A stretch of DNA of 64,000 bases, taken from contig NZ_JBPODZ010000003.1 in assembly GCF_052060015.1 (NCBI RefSeq), positions 186,001-250,000 on the forward strand. The letters are read 5' to 3'. Below are positions 1 through 8,331 of this stretch, piece after piece (position 1 is the first letter of the stretch; every line of letters starts with the position of its first letter). The notes under the pieces were generated by a model. The model did no database searches and had not been told where the DNA came from. It saw nothing but the letters and a program-made list of their open reading frames with translations. The DNA is from Arhodomonas sp052060015 (GTDB lineage: Bacteria; Pseudomonadota; Gammaproteobacteria; Nitrococcales; Nitrococcaceae). The position numbers were made by a program, and so were the translations under genes.

Positions 1-1305
1 GTGGAGGTGTTCCGCCAAGGCGCCCCCTACATCAATGCCCATCGCGGGGCGACCTTCGTCATCGCCTTCGGTGGCGAGGCCCTGCTCGACGGGGGCCTGG
101 CGGCGCTGGTCCACGACGTCGCGCTGCTCAACAGCCTCGGGGTGCGCACGGTGCTGGTGCCCGGGGCGCGGCCGCAGATCGAGCGACGCCTCAACGCCCG
201 CGGGGCGCACATGCGCTATGCGGCCGGCCGACGGGTCACTGATGACGTAGCGCTGGAGTGCGTACGTGAGGCCGCCGGGGAGGTGCGCCTGGAGCTGGAG
301 GCGCGGTTGTCCTTGGGGCTGGCCAATTCCCCCATGGCCGGGCTCCGGGTGCGCGCCGCCTCGGGCAACTTCGTCATGGCCCGACCCTTCGGCGTGCATG
401 ACGGGGTGGACTACCAGCATACCGGCGAGGTGCGGCGGGTGGACGCCGCGGCCATCGAGGAGCGCCTGGACGACGGTGCGGTGGTGCTCGTCCCGCCGCT
501 GGGCTACTCGCCCACTGGTGAGGTGTTCAACCTCCACGGCGAGGACGTGGCCCTGGCGGTGTCGCGGGCGCTGCGCGCGGAGAAGCTGCTCTATCTACTG
601 GAGGGGCGGCACGTGGTGGACGCCACCGGCGCGCTGGTGCGGCAGATGACCACCGAGGAGACCCGTGACTATCTTCGCGAGCATGGCGATGCCCTGGCCC
701 CGGAAATGCAGCGCCTGTTGCGTGGTGCCGTGGATGTCTGCCACGGCGGTGTGCGGCGGGTGCACCTGCTCGACCGCGACCAGGACGGCGCGTTGCTAAT
801 GGAGCTGTTCACCCGGGATGGCGTTGGAACGCTGATCACGGCGCAGTCCTTCGAGCGCACCCGCCGGGCGGATATCGACGATGTCCCCGGCATCCTGGCG
901 CTGATCGAGCCCCTGGAGCGCCGCGGGGTGCTGGTGCGCCGTGAGCGCGAGCACCTGGAGACCGAGATCGACGACTTCACGGTGATGGAGCGGGAGGGCA
1001 CCATCGTCGCCTGCGCGGCGCTGCACCCCATCCCCGACACCGCCGTGGCGGAGCTCGCCTGCCTGGCCGTGCACCCGGACTATCGCGGTGGCGGCCGCGG
1101 TGACCGGCTCCTCAAACGCCTGGAGGGGGAGGCGCGTGGTCGCGGCATCGGGGCGCTGTTCGTGCTCACCACCCAGACTGCCCATTGGTTCGAGGAACGC
1201 GGCTTCCGGCGGGTAGCGCCGGAATCACTGCCCGGTGAGCGCCGCGAGCGCTACAACCTCGAGCGCAATTCCCGGGTCTATCTCAAGGATATCGACCGGC
1301 GATAA
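1..1305 (+). CDS. argA: N-acetylglutamate synthase (5' end cut by window)
   Basis: First enzyme of arginine synthesis: acetyl-CoA + glutamate gives N-acetylglutamate, in the cytoplasm. The protein has an N-terminal amino-acid-kinase-like domain (about residues 10-280, with SLGVRTVLVPGARPQI) and a C-terminal GNAT acetyltransferase domain (about 290-430, acetyl-CoA loop VHPDYRGGGRGDRLL). It can be aligned from memory with E. coli ArgA (443 aa) over its whole length. A GTG sits at position 1, but the alignment suggests about nine N-terminal residues lie upstream of the window, so I treat the 5' end as partial. It is convergent with the EVE-domain gene, 14 bases away. Confidence 0.93.
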   Translation: MEVFRQGAPYINAHRGATFVIAFGGEALLDGGLAALVHDVALLNSLGVRTVLVPGARPQIERRLNARGAHMRYAAGRRVTDDVALECVREAAGEVRLELEARLSLGLANSPMAGLRVRAASGNFVMARPFGVHDGVDYQHTGEVRRVDAAAIEERLDDGAVVLVPPLGYSPTGEVFNLHGEDVALAVSRALRAEKLLYLLEGRHVVDATGALVRQMTTEETRDYLREHGDALAPEMQRLLRGAVDVCHGGVRRVHLLDRDQDGALLMELFTRDGVGTLITAQSFERTRRADIDDVPGILALIEPLERRGVLVRREREHLETEIDDFTVMEREGTIVACAALHPIPDTAVAELACLAVHPDYRGGGRGDRLLKRLEGEARGRGIGALFVLTTQTAHWFEERGFRRVAPESLPGERRERYNLERNSRVYLKDIDRR

Positions 1306-1319
1306 CGGGCCGTTCGGCG

Positions 1320-1790
1320 TTAGTCGCCGGCCTGCTCCATCGCCAGTATCGCCTGCCATTGCTCCTCGGTGACCGGCATGACCGATAGGCGGTTGCCCTT
1401 CTTCACCAGGGGCATCTCCGCCAGCGCTGGGTTGGCCTTGAGCTCGTCCAGGGGCAGGTAGCGGGACAGGCGGCGGACAAAGCGGACGTCCACCATGTAC
1501 CAGCGGGGGTTGTCCGGGTCGCTCTTCGGGTCGTAGTACTTGGACTCTGGGTCGAAGGCGGTATGGTCCGGGTAGCCGACGCTGGCGATCTCCATGATGC
1601 CGGCGATCCCCGGCGGTTTGGTGTTGGAGTGATAGAAGAACGCCAGATCACCGGGCTGCATGCGGTCGCGCATCATGTTGCGCACCTGATAGTTGCGTAC
1701 GCCGTCCCAGTGGTCGGTGCCGTCGGGGGCGGCGGCGAGGTCATCGATGCCGTAGACGTCGGGCTCGGATTTCATCAGCCAGTAGGCCAC
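1320..1790 (-). CDS. EVE-domain protein (putative modified-base binding)
   Basis: A 156-aa protein that is one EVE (PUA-like) domain from end to end, beginning MAYWLMKSEPDVYGIDDL and containing WDGVRNYQVRN and FYHSN, all typical of the family. EVE domains are related to YTH/ASCH folds and are thought to bind modified nucleotides in DNA or RNA; no catalytic role is known. The start is GTG, supported by an AAAGGAG ribosome site about 8 bases upstream; an ATG just before it is out of frame. It is last in a minus-strand run zapB-like-zapA-ssrS-fau-EVE, and a 114-bp inverted-repeat structure separates it from fau. Family certain, substrate unknown. Confidence 0.9.
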   Translation of the reverse strand: MAYWLMKSEPDVYGIDDLAAAPDGTDHWDGVRNYQVRNMMRDRMQPGDLAFFYHSNTKPPGIAGIMEIASVGYPDHTAFDPESKYYDPKSDPDNPRWYMVDVRFVRRLSRYLPLDELKANPALAEMPLVKKGNRLSVMPVTEEQWQAILAMEQAGD

Positions 1791-1840
1791 GCGGTCATCT
1801 CCTTTGCTTTGGGCTCCGTGGGGTTTGCCGGCAGCGAGGT

Positions 1841-1954
1841 CCGCCCGGGGGAGCGCAGAAGGTCAGGGACCGTCGGCGGCCAGGGATGGCCGCCGTCGAG
1901 CGTACAGGGATGTATTCATAGCGTGTCCCTGACCTTCTGCGCTCCCCCGGGCGG
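1841..1954. repeat. Inverted-repeat element with 30-bp perfect arms
   Basis: Positions 1841-1870 and 1925-1954 are perfect 30-bp inverted copies. The 54-bp centre holds a second hairpin (9-bp stem, 1874-1882 with 1887-1895, 4-base loop). The right arm overlaps the last codons and the stop of fau; the left arm lies in the leader of the EVE gene. Transcribed, it would fold into a very stable long hairpin between the two genes. The core (gagcgtacagggatgtatt) resembles, from memory, a dispersed repeat near genes in several gammaproteobacteria; that is unverified. Confidence 0.85.
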
Positions 1955-2581
1955 GCCCTGGATCGATGGGGACGCTCGCCCCAGCGGGAAGCGCCGCAGC
2001 CCCTCCGGCGTGAGCACGCCCCAGAGCGGGACATCCCAGGGCCGGGCGTCGAGCTCCGGCACCTGCTGGAAGGCGTGGGCGACCCCCACCAGCCGGGGAT
2101 GATGCCAGCGCCGGCGCAGGTGGAGGAAGGCGAAGCTGCGATCGTAGAAGCCGCCGCCCATGCCCAGGCGATTCCCGCGGCGGTCGAAGGCCACTAGCGG
2201 GGTGAGCACGAGATCCAGGCGCCGGGGGTGGAGTGGCGCTCCCTCCGCGGGCTCGGGGATGCCGAAGCGGTTGCGCACCATCCGCGCACCGGGGCGCCAG
2301 CGCCGAAAGCGCAGCGGCCGGTTGCTGGCCGCTATCACCGGCAGGTACACCCGGCGCCCGCTGTGGTGGGCGGCGTGCATGAGTCGCCAGAGATCCGGCT
2401 CGCCGTCGGCGGCGGCGAAGGCGGCCACGTGGCGGACGCGGCGCCACAACGGCGCGCGCAGCAGCGCGCGGGTCAGCCCCGCCGCGGCACGACGATGCAT
2501 CCGCGGCGGCAGCCGACGGCGGCGACGGCGCATCTCCCGGCGCAGGGCCTGACGGTCAGTGCTGGGTGGGGGTGTGGTCAT
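1916..2581 (-). CDS. fau: 5-formyltetrahydrofolate cyclo-ligase
   Basis: Converts 5-formyl-THF to 5,10-methenyl-THF with ATP, returning an inhibitory folate to the one-carbon pool. At 221 aa the protein has the family pattern: an Arg-rich N-terminal helix (REMRRRRRRL), a central VYLPVI strand, and the C-terminal MGGGFYDRSF loop that binds substrate and phosphate. I chose ATG at 2581 (MTTPPPS); an upstream in-frame ATG at 2599 would add six residues and approach the 6S RNA end. The position just after ssrS is the classic ssrS-fau arrangement. The last dozen codons (about PPGGAQKVRDTL) and the TGA stop are supplied by the inverted repeat, so the C-terminal tail is probably not ancestral. Confidence 0.92.
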   Translation of the reverse strand: MTTPPPSTDRQALRREMRRRRRRLPPRMHRRAAAGLTRALLRAPLWRRVRHVAAFAAADGEPDLWRLMHAAHHSGRRVYLPVIAASNRPLRFRRWRPGARMVRNRFGIPEPAEGAPLHPRRLDLVLTPLVAFDRRGNRLGMGGGFYDRSFAFLHLRRRWHHPRLVGVAHAFQQVPELDARPWDVPLWGVLTPEGLRRFPLGRASPSIQGPPGGAQKVRDTL

Positions 2582-2602
2582 GGCAGGGCAGGAAAGCAAA
2601 GG

Positions 2603-2797
2603 GACATCCCCCGCGCAAGTGCCGTGCGGGCATCGCCCTTGAACCCGCTGGTTCAGGTGGGGACAACGAGCGACCCTTTAGGCTTTCCGCTCGATGACGG
2701 ACATGCACACCAGTGCCGCTACGCGTGCGTCCCCAAGGCGATCTAGTGTCGGCTCAAGAAAACGTATTGCCCGCTTTCGTACACCGCAGGGGATGTC
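2603..2797 (-). ncRNA. ssrS: 6S RNA
   Basis: 6S RNA mimics an open promoter and sequesters the sigma70 RNA polymerase holoenzyme. On the minus strand the ends at 2785-2797 and 2603-2615 pair as a closing stem (GACATCCCC-type, one G-U). Inside are blocks seen in E. coli 6S: a 5' GAAAGCGGGC segment followed by TGAGCCGA, and near the 3' end a CCTGAACC ... GGTTCAAGGG hairpin then GATGCC. Length about 195 nt against 184 in E. coli. It lies between zapA and fau as in most gammaproteobacteria. Ends are estimated from the stem. A weak -10-like CATAAA lies just upstream (near 2806-2813). Confidence 0.88.
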
Positions 2798-2857
2798 TTC
2801 GGGATTTATGGTGCCGGAGACGGTGGCCCGTCGTCCAGCGATATCGGTCGCCGGTGG

Positions 2858-3166
2858 TCAGTCCGCCGCCTCGCCGGTGCCGTCCTCCAAGAAGCGGCCG
2901 ATCCGTCGGCTAAGCCGCTCGATGCGCCGGCCCGCGTCCCCTTGGACCTCCACCCGGCGGCCCTGCTCCAGGAGCTCGTGGGCGATGTTCAGCGCCGCCA
3001 TCACCGCGATGCGGTCCTGGCCGACGATGCGCCCGGAGTCGCGGATCTCGCGCATGCGCGTGTCGAGGTAGCGCGCCGCCTCGCGCAGGCTGTCCCGTTC
3101 GCCGGGCTCGCAGGCGACCAGGAATTCCCGGTCGAGGATGTGCACGGCCACCGGCTGGTCGCTCAT
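2858..3166 (-). CDS. zapA: Cell division protein ZapA
   Basis: ZapA binds FtsZ filaments and promotes their bundling at the Z ring. The 102-aa protein starts MSDQPVAVHILDREFLVAC and carries the family's REAARYLDTRM segment, the DRIAVMAALNIAHELL helix and a C-terminal coiled coil. The open frame extends upstream, but ATG at 3166 is chosen from homology. The zapB-like gene ends at 3169, two bases upstream of this start, so the pair is probably translationally coupled. 6S RNA follows. Confidence 0.92.
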   Translation of the reverse strand: MSDQPVAVHILDREFLVACEPGERDSLREAARYLDTRMREIRDSGRIVGQDRIAVMAALNIAHELLEQGRRVEVQGDAGRRIERLSRRIGRFLEDGTGEAAD

Positions 3167-3168
3167 GT

Positions 3169-3390
3169 TCAGGAATTCTCCATGGCCTTGAGGCGGCTGA
3201 TCATCGCCTCGATCCTCGAGCGGGCCTGCTCGTTCTTCTCCCGCAGGGAGGCACGGTCCGCGTTGAGCGACTCCTGGGATTCCCGCAGGATGCGATTCTC
3301 CTCGCGCAGCCGCTCGCACAGCGCTAGCAGCTCGTCGACGCGCTGCTCCAACCGTCGGATCTGTTCATCAAGGGAATCAGACACCTGCAT
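3169..3390 (-). CDS. ZapB-like small coiled-coil protein (TIGR02449 type)
   Basis: A 73-aa protein that is almost all predicted coiled coil, with heptads from residue 8 to 70 (EQRVDELLALCERLREENRI). It matches in length and position the TIGR02449/ZapB-like proteins encoded immediately before zapA in many gammaproteobacteria. E. coli ZapB is a cytoplasmic coiled coil that joins ZapA to the nucleoid-linked division machinery; a similar role here is inference from position and shape. A good sigma70 promoter lies 22 bases upstream of the start. Confidence 0.8.
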   Translation of the reverse strand: MQVSDSLDEQIRRLEQRVDELLALCERLREENRILRESQESLNADRASLREKNEQARSRIEAMISRLKAMENS

Positions 3391-3411
3391 GCCTCCCCAT
3401 GGCTTCGCCCG

Positions 3412-3440
3412 ACTATAGAAGCATGGGCGTCAGGGGTCAA
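3412..3440 (-). promoter_or_regulatory. Predicted sigma70 promoter for zapB-like/zapA
   Basis: Read on the minus strand: -35 TTGACC (3435-3440), 17-bp spacer, -10 TATAGT (3412-3417). Both boxes match five of six consensus bases. The predicted start of transcription is about 15 bases before the ATG of the zapB-like gene, giving a very short leader. The run may extend through zapA, ssrS and fau. Confidence 0.6.
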
Positions 3441-3460
3441 CGCGATGCTAGACTAAGGCC

Positions 3461-4045
3461 ATGGCCGATACCGAACTCTATCAGCAACTCGATGATGCGC
3501 TCGCGGCGGTGGACAGCGATACCACCGCCGCGGAGGCCCACGGCGTCCTCTGCGGGATGTTGAGCGGCCCGGAGGAGCCCGATCGGGCCCGCTGGATCGC
3601 CCAGGTCCTGGAGTACGCGCACGCCCGCGGCGACGCCGCCCGTGCCTGCCTGGAGCTGCTCACGGAGCTGTTCACCGACACCACCGAGGAGATGGCGGAC
3701 GAGGAGCTGCGCTTTCGCCCGCTGCTCCCCTCCGAGGAGGCCCCCATCGGCGAGCGTTCCGCGGCGCTGGGGCGCTGGTGTGAGGGCTATCTCCTCGGTT
3801 TGCCCATGGGCGGGCTGGCGGGCAGCGAACGCCGTCCCCGCGAGATCGACGAGGTCCTGCGGGACTTCGGCGAGATCGCTCGTATCGAGGATGACCCCGA
3901 CCCTGATGAGGACAACGAGGCGGCGTACGCCGAGCTCGTCGAGTATGTGCGCATGGGCGCACTGCTGGTCCAGGAGCATGCCACGGCGAGTCAACGCCAG
4001 CCCGCCGGGAACCCGCCGCGGGGCAACGGCAGCGACGGAGGTTGA
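3461..4045 (+). CDS. ygfB: UPF0149 family protein YgfB
   Basis: A 194-aa all-helical UPF0149 protein (E. coli YgfB 192 aa). Family marks are EAHGVLCGMLSG near residue 27 and the WCEGYLLGL segment near 105. The tail from about 175 is low in complexity and Gly/Asn-rich. Pseudomonas YgfB has been linked to control of ampDh3 expression; whether that holds here is unknown. Its stop is immediately followed by the ATG of pepP, and ygfB-pepP-ubiH-ubiI is a conserved gammaproteobacterial operon. Confidence 0.9.
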   Translation: MADTELYQQLDDALAAVDSDTTAAEAHGVLCGMLSGPEEPDRARWIAQVLEYAHARGDAARACLELLTELFTDTTEEMADEELRFRPLLPSEEAPIGERSAALGRWCEGYLLGLPMGGLAGSERRPREIDEVLRDFGEIARIEDDPDPDEDNEAAYAELVEYVRMGALLVQEHATASQRQPAGNPPRGNGSDGG

Positions 4046-5350
4046 ATGGAGCACAAGGAGTTCGCGCGGCGGCGCGCACGGCTGATGCGCATCATGGGCG
4101 AGGGTAGTATCGCGGTGCTGCCCGCCGCCCCGGAGCGCCGCCGCAACCGCGACGTCTTCCACCCCTACCGCCAGGACAGCGATTTCCACTACCTCACCGG
4201 GTTCCCGGAGCCGGAGGCGGTGGCGGTGCTGGTGCCTGGTCGTGAGCAGGGCGAATACATCCTCTTCTGCCGCGAGCGGGATCCGGACCACGAGGTCTGG
4301 GACGGCGAGATCATCGGCCAGGAGCGGGCGGTCCGGGACTACGGCGCCGACGACGCCTTCCCCATCGATGACATCGACGAGATCCTGCCGGGCCTGATGG
4401 AGGACCGCCCGCGGGTGTACTGCACCCTCGGCGCGGATGCCGACTTCGACGCCCAGATCATCGCCTGGATCAACCAGGTGCACGCCCGCACCCGCAGCAA
4501 TGCCCGCAGCCCGGGGGAGTACGTGGCGCTGGAGCACCTGCTCCACGAGCAGCGTCTGGTCAAGGATGCCGCGGAGCTGGCAGTCATGCGTCGTGCGGCG
4601 CGTGTCTCGGCGGCCGCCCACACCCGGGCCATGGGCTACTGCCGGCCGGGGATGTATGAATACGAGATCGAGGCCGAGTACCTCGCCGAGTTCCGGCGCG
4701 CCAACGGTGTCCCCGCCTATCCCCCGATCGTCGGCGGCGGTGCCAACGCCTGCGTGCTGCACTACATCCGCAATGACGGCGAGCTCCGGGACGGCGATCT
4801 GCTGCTCGTGGATGCCGGCGTCGAGCTGGAGGGTTATGCCTCGGACATTACCCGCACCTTCCCTGTCAACGGTCGTTTCAGCGGCCCGCAGCGGGCGCTC
4901 TACGAGGTGGTGCTCGCCGCCCAGCGGGCCGCCATCGAGGCCGTGGGTCCGGACCATCACTGGAACCGCCCCCATGAGGCGGCCACCTCCGTGCTGGTGG
5001 ATGGCATGTTGGAGCTGGGGCTGCTCAGCGGTGACCGGGATGCCATCCTCGAGTCGGGGGACTATCGGCGCTTTTTCATGCACCGCACCGGCCACTGGCT
5101 GGGCATGGATGTCCATGACGTGGGCGACTATCGCGTCGACGGCGAGTGGCGCCAGCTCGAGCCGGGGATGGTGCTCACCGTCGAGCCCGGCCTGTACATC
5201 CCGCCGGATGCCGAGGGTGTCGACGAGCGCTTCCAGGGCACCGGGGTGCGCATCGAGGACGATGTCGTCGTCACCGCCAGTGGCTGCGAGGTCCTCAGCC
5301 GCGACGTGGTCAAGGAGGTCGCGGATATCGAGGCGGTAATGACCCAATGA
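4046..5350 (+). CDS. pepP: Xaa-Pro aminopeptidase P
   Basis: Removes N-terminal residues that precede proline; cytoplasmic, two-Mn M24B pita-bread enzyme of 434 aa (E. coli 441). The N-terminal domain is RNRDVFHPYRQDSDFHYLTG-like (residues about 30-50). The catalytic domain has the metal ligands in order: two Asp in DAGVELEGYASDITRTFP, His in HRTGHWLGMDVHD, Glu in LTVEPGLYI and Glu in GVRIEDDVVV. The start abuts the ygfB stop, and the stop overlaps ubiH in an ATGA junction. Confidence 0.96.
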   Translation: MEHKEFARRRARLMRIMGEGSIAVLPAAPERRRNRDVFHPYRQDSDFHYLTGFPEPEAVAVLVPGREQGEYILFCRERDPDHEVWDGEIIGQERAVRDYGADDAFPIDDIDEILPGLMEDRPRVYCTLGADADFDAQIIAWINQVHARTRSNARSPGEYVALEHLLHEQRLVKDAAELAVMRRAARVSAAAHTRAMGYCRPGMYEYEIEAEYLAEFRRANGVPAYPPIVGGGANACVLHYIRNDGELRDGDLLLVDAGVELEGYASDITRTFPVNGRFSGPQRALYEVVLAAQRAAIEAVGPDHHWNRPHEAATSVLVDGMLELGLLSGDRDAILESGDYRRFFMHRTGHWLGMDVHDVGDYRVDGEWRQLEPGMVLTVEPGLYIPPDAEGVDERFQGTGVRIEDDVVVTASGCEVLSRDVVKEVADIEAVMTQ

Positions 5351-6558
5351 CGGACTACGACCTGGTCATCGCCGGCGGCGGGCTGGTAGGCGCAAGCCTG
5401 GCAGCGGCGCTCGACGGCACCGGCCTCCGGGTGGCGGTGGTTGAGGCCGCCACACCAGGGGTGCCCGGCCAGCCGAGTTTCGACGAGCGCCAGACCGCGC
5501 TGGCGCCCTCCAGTCGACGGTTCTTTACCGCCCTCGGGCTTTGGCCCGCGATCGCCGCCGAGGCGGCGCCGATCCGCTCCATCCACGTCAGTGAACGGGG
5601 CATGCCGGCGATGGTGCGCCTGCACGCCGCCGATGAAGGCCTGGATGCCCTTGGCCACGTGGTGCCCAACCGGGTGCTGGGCGCCGTGCTGCAGCCGGCA
5701 ATGGAATCGACAGCGGAGGTGATCGCACCGGCGCGGATCACTGCGGCCGAGGCCGGTACCGATGCCGTGACCCTCACCCTGGAGGGGGAGAACGGGGGGC
5801 GTAGCCTCTCCAGCCGGCTGCTCGCCGTGGCGGACGGCGGCGGCTCGCCGCTGTGTGCCATGCTCGGCATCCGCCGCCGCATCCGTGACTACGAGCAGAC
5901 CGCGGTCATCGCCGGCGTGCGCACCGAGCGACCGGGCCAGGGCTGGGCCTACGAGCGCTTCACCCCCGAGGGGCCACTGGCCATGCTCCCGGCCGGGCAA
6001 GGACGTCATGCCCTGGTCTGGACCTTGCCCCGGGAGCGTGCGGAGGCCATGGCCGGTTGCCCGGAGCCGGCATTCCTGACCGCCCTCCAGGATGCCTTCG
6101 GCTGGCGGCTCGGCCGGCTGCAGGGGGTGGGCGAGCGCTATCGTTATCCCCTGCGGGCGGTTACCGCGGAGCGCTTCGTGGCCCCCCGCGCGGTGATCGT
6201 CGGCAACGCCGCCCACACGCTGCATCCCGTGGCCGGCCAGGGGTTCAACCTCGCCCTGCGTGACGTCGCCGACCTGGCCGAGCGGGTGAGCTCCGCCATC
6301 GACACGGGGGCCCCGGGACTGCTCGCCGGCTATGAGGCAGCGCGGCGGCCGGACTACCGCCGGACCTTCGCGTTTACCGATGCCCTGGTGCGCGGGTTCT
6401 CCAACCGCCTGCCCGGCCTGCGGGGTGGCCGGGTCGCCGCCCTCGCCGCCCTGGAGCTGTTCCCGGGGCTGCGCCATGCCCTGGCACGCCAAGGCATGGG
6501 GGGTGGGGGTCGGCTCCCACGGCTCAGCCGGGGGTTGCCGCTGGAGGAGACGGCATGA
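5347..6558 (+). CDS. ubiH: Ubiquinone hydroxylase UbiH (FAD monooxygenase)
   Basis: FAD-dependent hydroxylase of ubiquinone synthesis; E. coli UbiH hydroxylates ring carbon 1. The 403-aa protein begins MTDYDLVIAGGGLVGASLA (Rossmann FAD motif), has a middle VADGGGSPL (the DG motif) and the late GNAAHTLHPVAGQGFNLALR box that binds the FAD ribityl group. The frame is open further upstream inside pepP, but the ATG overlapping the pepP stop and the homology set the start. UbiH and the next gene are paralogues. Confidence 0.93.
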   Translation: MTDYDLVIAGGGLVGASLAAALDGTGLRVAVVEAATPGVPGQPSFDERQTALAPSSRRFFTALGLWPAIAAEAAPIRSIHVSERGMPAMVRLHAADEGLDALGHVVPNRVLGAVLQPAMESTAEVIAPARITAAEAGTDAVTLTLEGENGGRSLSSRLLAVADGGGSPLCAMLGIRRRIRDYEQTAVIAGVRTERPGQGWAYERFTPEGPLAMLPAGQGRHALVWTLPRERAEAMAGCPEPAFLTALQDAFGWRLGRLQGVGERYRYPLRAVTAERFVAPRAVIVGNAAHTLHPVAGQGFNLALRDVADLAERVSSAIDTGAPGLLAGYEAARRPDYRRTFAFTDALVRGFSNRLPGLRGGRVAALAALELFPGLRHALARQGMGGGGRLPRLSRGLPLEETA

Positions 6559-7766
6559 ACCGGGGCGATTACGACGTCATCGTCCAGGGTGGCGGCATGG
6601 TGGGCCTGGCCACGGCGCTGGCCTGCGCCGATGCCGGGGCGCGGGTGGCGGTGCTCGAGCGCCGGCCGCCGGAACCCTGGCGCGGCGGTGCGGTGCGCGA
6701 GCGGGTCTCCGCTGTGAACCTCGCCAGCGAGCGCCTCCTCGCCCATCTGGGGGTGTGGCCGGCGGTGCTCGCTGAGCGCGCCGGCCGCTTCGAGGCCATC
6801 GAGGCGGAGGATGCGGCCAGCGGCGCCCGGGTTCGCTTCGATGCCGCCGATGCGGGGCTCGCCCACCTGGGACATATCGTGGAGAACGAGCTCGTCCGCG
6901 CCCGCCTTGCCGATGCCTGTGCGCGCTTCGGGGTCGCGGTGCTGGCGCCCGCCGCCGTGGAGGACTGGCAGGCGGGCCCGGACGGGCTGCGGCTGCGCCT
7001 GGGGGACGGCCGCCGTCTGGAGGGCCGCTTGCTGGTGGGGGCCGATGGCGCCGCCTCGGCGGTTCGGACCGCTGCGGGCATCCCCGTGCGGCGCAGTGGC
7101 TACGGCCAGGGTGCAGTGGTGGCGACGGTGACCACGGGGGCGCCCCATGGCCACGTGGCGCGTCAGCGCTTCCTCGATGGCGGGCCGCTGGCCTTCCTTC
7201 CCCTGCAGGACGGGCGCTGCTCCATCGTATGGTCCCTGCCCGGGGAGGAGGCCGGGATCACCGCGTCCCTGTCGGATAGCGCCTTTTGTTCCGTTCTCGA
7301 GCACGCCGCGGGGGACCTGGTTGGCGGGATCGTGGAAGCGGGGTCGCGGGTGTCTTTCCCGCTGCGGCGTCTGCATGCCGAGCGCTACATCGGCGAACGG
7401 TTGGCCCTGGTGGGGGACGCCGCCCACGTCATTCATCCCCTGGCGGGCCAGGGGGCCAATCTGGGCTTCCGCGACGCCGCCGTGCTCGGTGGCTGCGTCG
7501 GTGATGCCCTGGCGGGCGGCCGCGATCCCGGTGGCCGGGGGGCATTGCGGCGCTACGAGCGTGCCCGGCGCGGGGGCAACGTCTCCACGCAGTTGGTCAT
7601 GGACGCCTTCCACGAGGCATTCACGCGGGATGATCCGCTGCTGGTGCGACTCCGCGGGACCGGATTCGGGGCGGTGTCACGGCTCTCCCCGGTGCGCCGG
7701 CGCCTCATCCTGGCGGCCACTGGCCTGGCGGGGGAGCTGCCGGGGAGCATGCGCGGCGCCGCCTGA
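6555..7766 (+). CDS. ubiI: UbiH/UbiF/VisC-family hydroxylase, probably UbiI
   Basis: Second FAD hydroxylase of the ubiquinone pathway, also 403 aa. It has VIVQGGGMVGLATALA at the N-terminus, VGADGAASAVR in the middle and GDAAHVIHPLAGQGANLGF late. Following ubiH in an ATGA overlap is the position of visC/ubiI in E. coli, whose product hydroxylates ring carbon 5. The exact ring position cannot be read from the sequence. UbiF or a UbiM-type protein is the alternative. Confidence 0.85.
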   Translation: MNRGDYDVIVQGGGMVGLATALACADAGARVAVLERRPPEPWRGGAVRERVSAVNLASERLLAHLGVWPAVLAERAGRFEAIEAEDAASGARVRFDAADAGLAHLGHIVENELVRARLADACARFGVAVLAPAAVEDWQAGPDGLRLRLGDGRRLEGRLLVGADGAASAVRTAAGIPVRRSGYGQGAVVATVTTGAPHGHVARQRFLDGGPLAFLPLQDGRCSIVWSLPGEEAGITASLSDSAFCSVLEHAAGDLVGGIVEAGSRVSFPLRRLHAERYIGERLALVGDAAHVIHPLAGQGANLGFRDAAVLGGCVGDALAGGRDPGGRGALRRYERARRGGNVSTQLVMDAFHEAFTRDDPLLVRLRGTGFGAVSRLSPVRRRLILAATGLAGELPGSMRGAA

Positions 7767-7780
7767 TCCGCCCGAGCCAC

Positions 7781-7810
7781 TGGCAACGGCCACCTCCGGG
7801 TGGGTATAGT
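7781..7810 (+). promoter_or_regulatory. Possible promoter for gcvH
   Basis: A -10-like TATAGT (7805-7810, five of six bases) lies 40 bases before gcvH, with a weak -35 TGGCAA (7781-7786) at 18-bp spacing. The 83-base gap after ubiI also suggests independent transcription. The -35 match is poor. Confidence 0.3.
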
Positions 7811-7849
7811 CCCGCGGACGTTTCCGCGGTAGCGAAGGAGAATTCGGCG

Positions 7850-8236
7850 ATGAGCAATGTTCCCAGCGAGCTGAAATACACGGCCAGCCACGAGTGGGTG
7901 CGCCCGGAGGAGGACGGCAGCGTTACCGTCGGCATCACCGACCACGCCCAGGAGTCCCTGGGGGACCTGGTGTTCGTGGAATTGCCTGAGCCTGGCGGGG
8001 TGGACAGCGAGGCCACTATCGCGGTAGTGGAGTCGGTCAAGGCCGCCTCGGATATCTATGCGCCGCTGGCCGGCGAGATCACCGAGGTCAACGAGCGTCT
8101 CGCCGACGAGCCCGAGCTGATCAACCAGGACCCCTACGGCGAGGGCTGGCTGTTCCGCATGCAACCGGCGGATGACGGAGCGGTCGACGGGCTCATGGAT
8201 GCCGCCGCTTATCAGGGACATATCGCGGAGGAATGA
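7850..8236 (+). CDS. gcvH: Glycine cleavage system H protein
   Basis: Lipoyl carrier that shuttles the aminomethyl group between the P and T proteins of glycine cleavage. The 128-aa protein has the full family pattern: YTASHEWV near the start, GITDHAQESLGDLVFVELP, and lipoyl-lysine K64 in ESVKAASD. The ribosome site GAAGGAG lies just upstream of ATG. In E. coli the order after ubiI is gcvT-gcvH-gcvP; here gcvT and gcvP are absent from the locus. Confidence 0.96.
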   Translation: MSNVPSELKYTASHEWVRPEEDGSVTVGITDHAQESLGDLVFVELPEPGGVDSEATIAVVESVKAASDIYAPLAGEITEVNERLADEPELINQDPYGEGWLFRMQPADDGAVDGLMDAAAYQGHIAEE

Positions 8237-8331
8237 GCCACCCGTGCCGGTCGGTCAGGGCGGTGTGACTTGCGATCCAAGGGGATCTGTGGTCCCGTGT
8301 TGGGCTTTCCGAAGCGACATGGGAGAACGGA

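Noticed and set aside
1563..2447. Overlapping frames through the inverted repeat between the EVE gene and fau
   Set aside because: They read the repeat and antisense of fau; none has family features.
3437..5347. Minus-strand open frame of 636 codons
   Set aside because: It lies antisense to ygfB and pepP, both with clear motifs; long antisense frames are expected at this GC content and the translation is rich in His, Ala and Gly with no domain.
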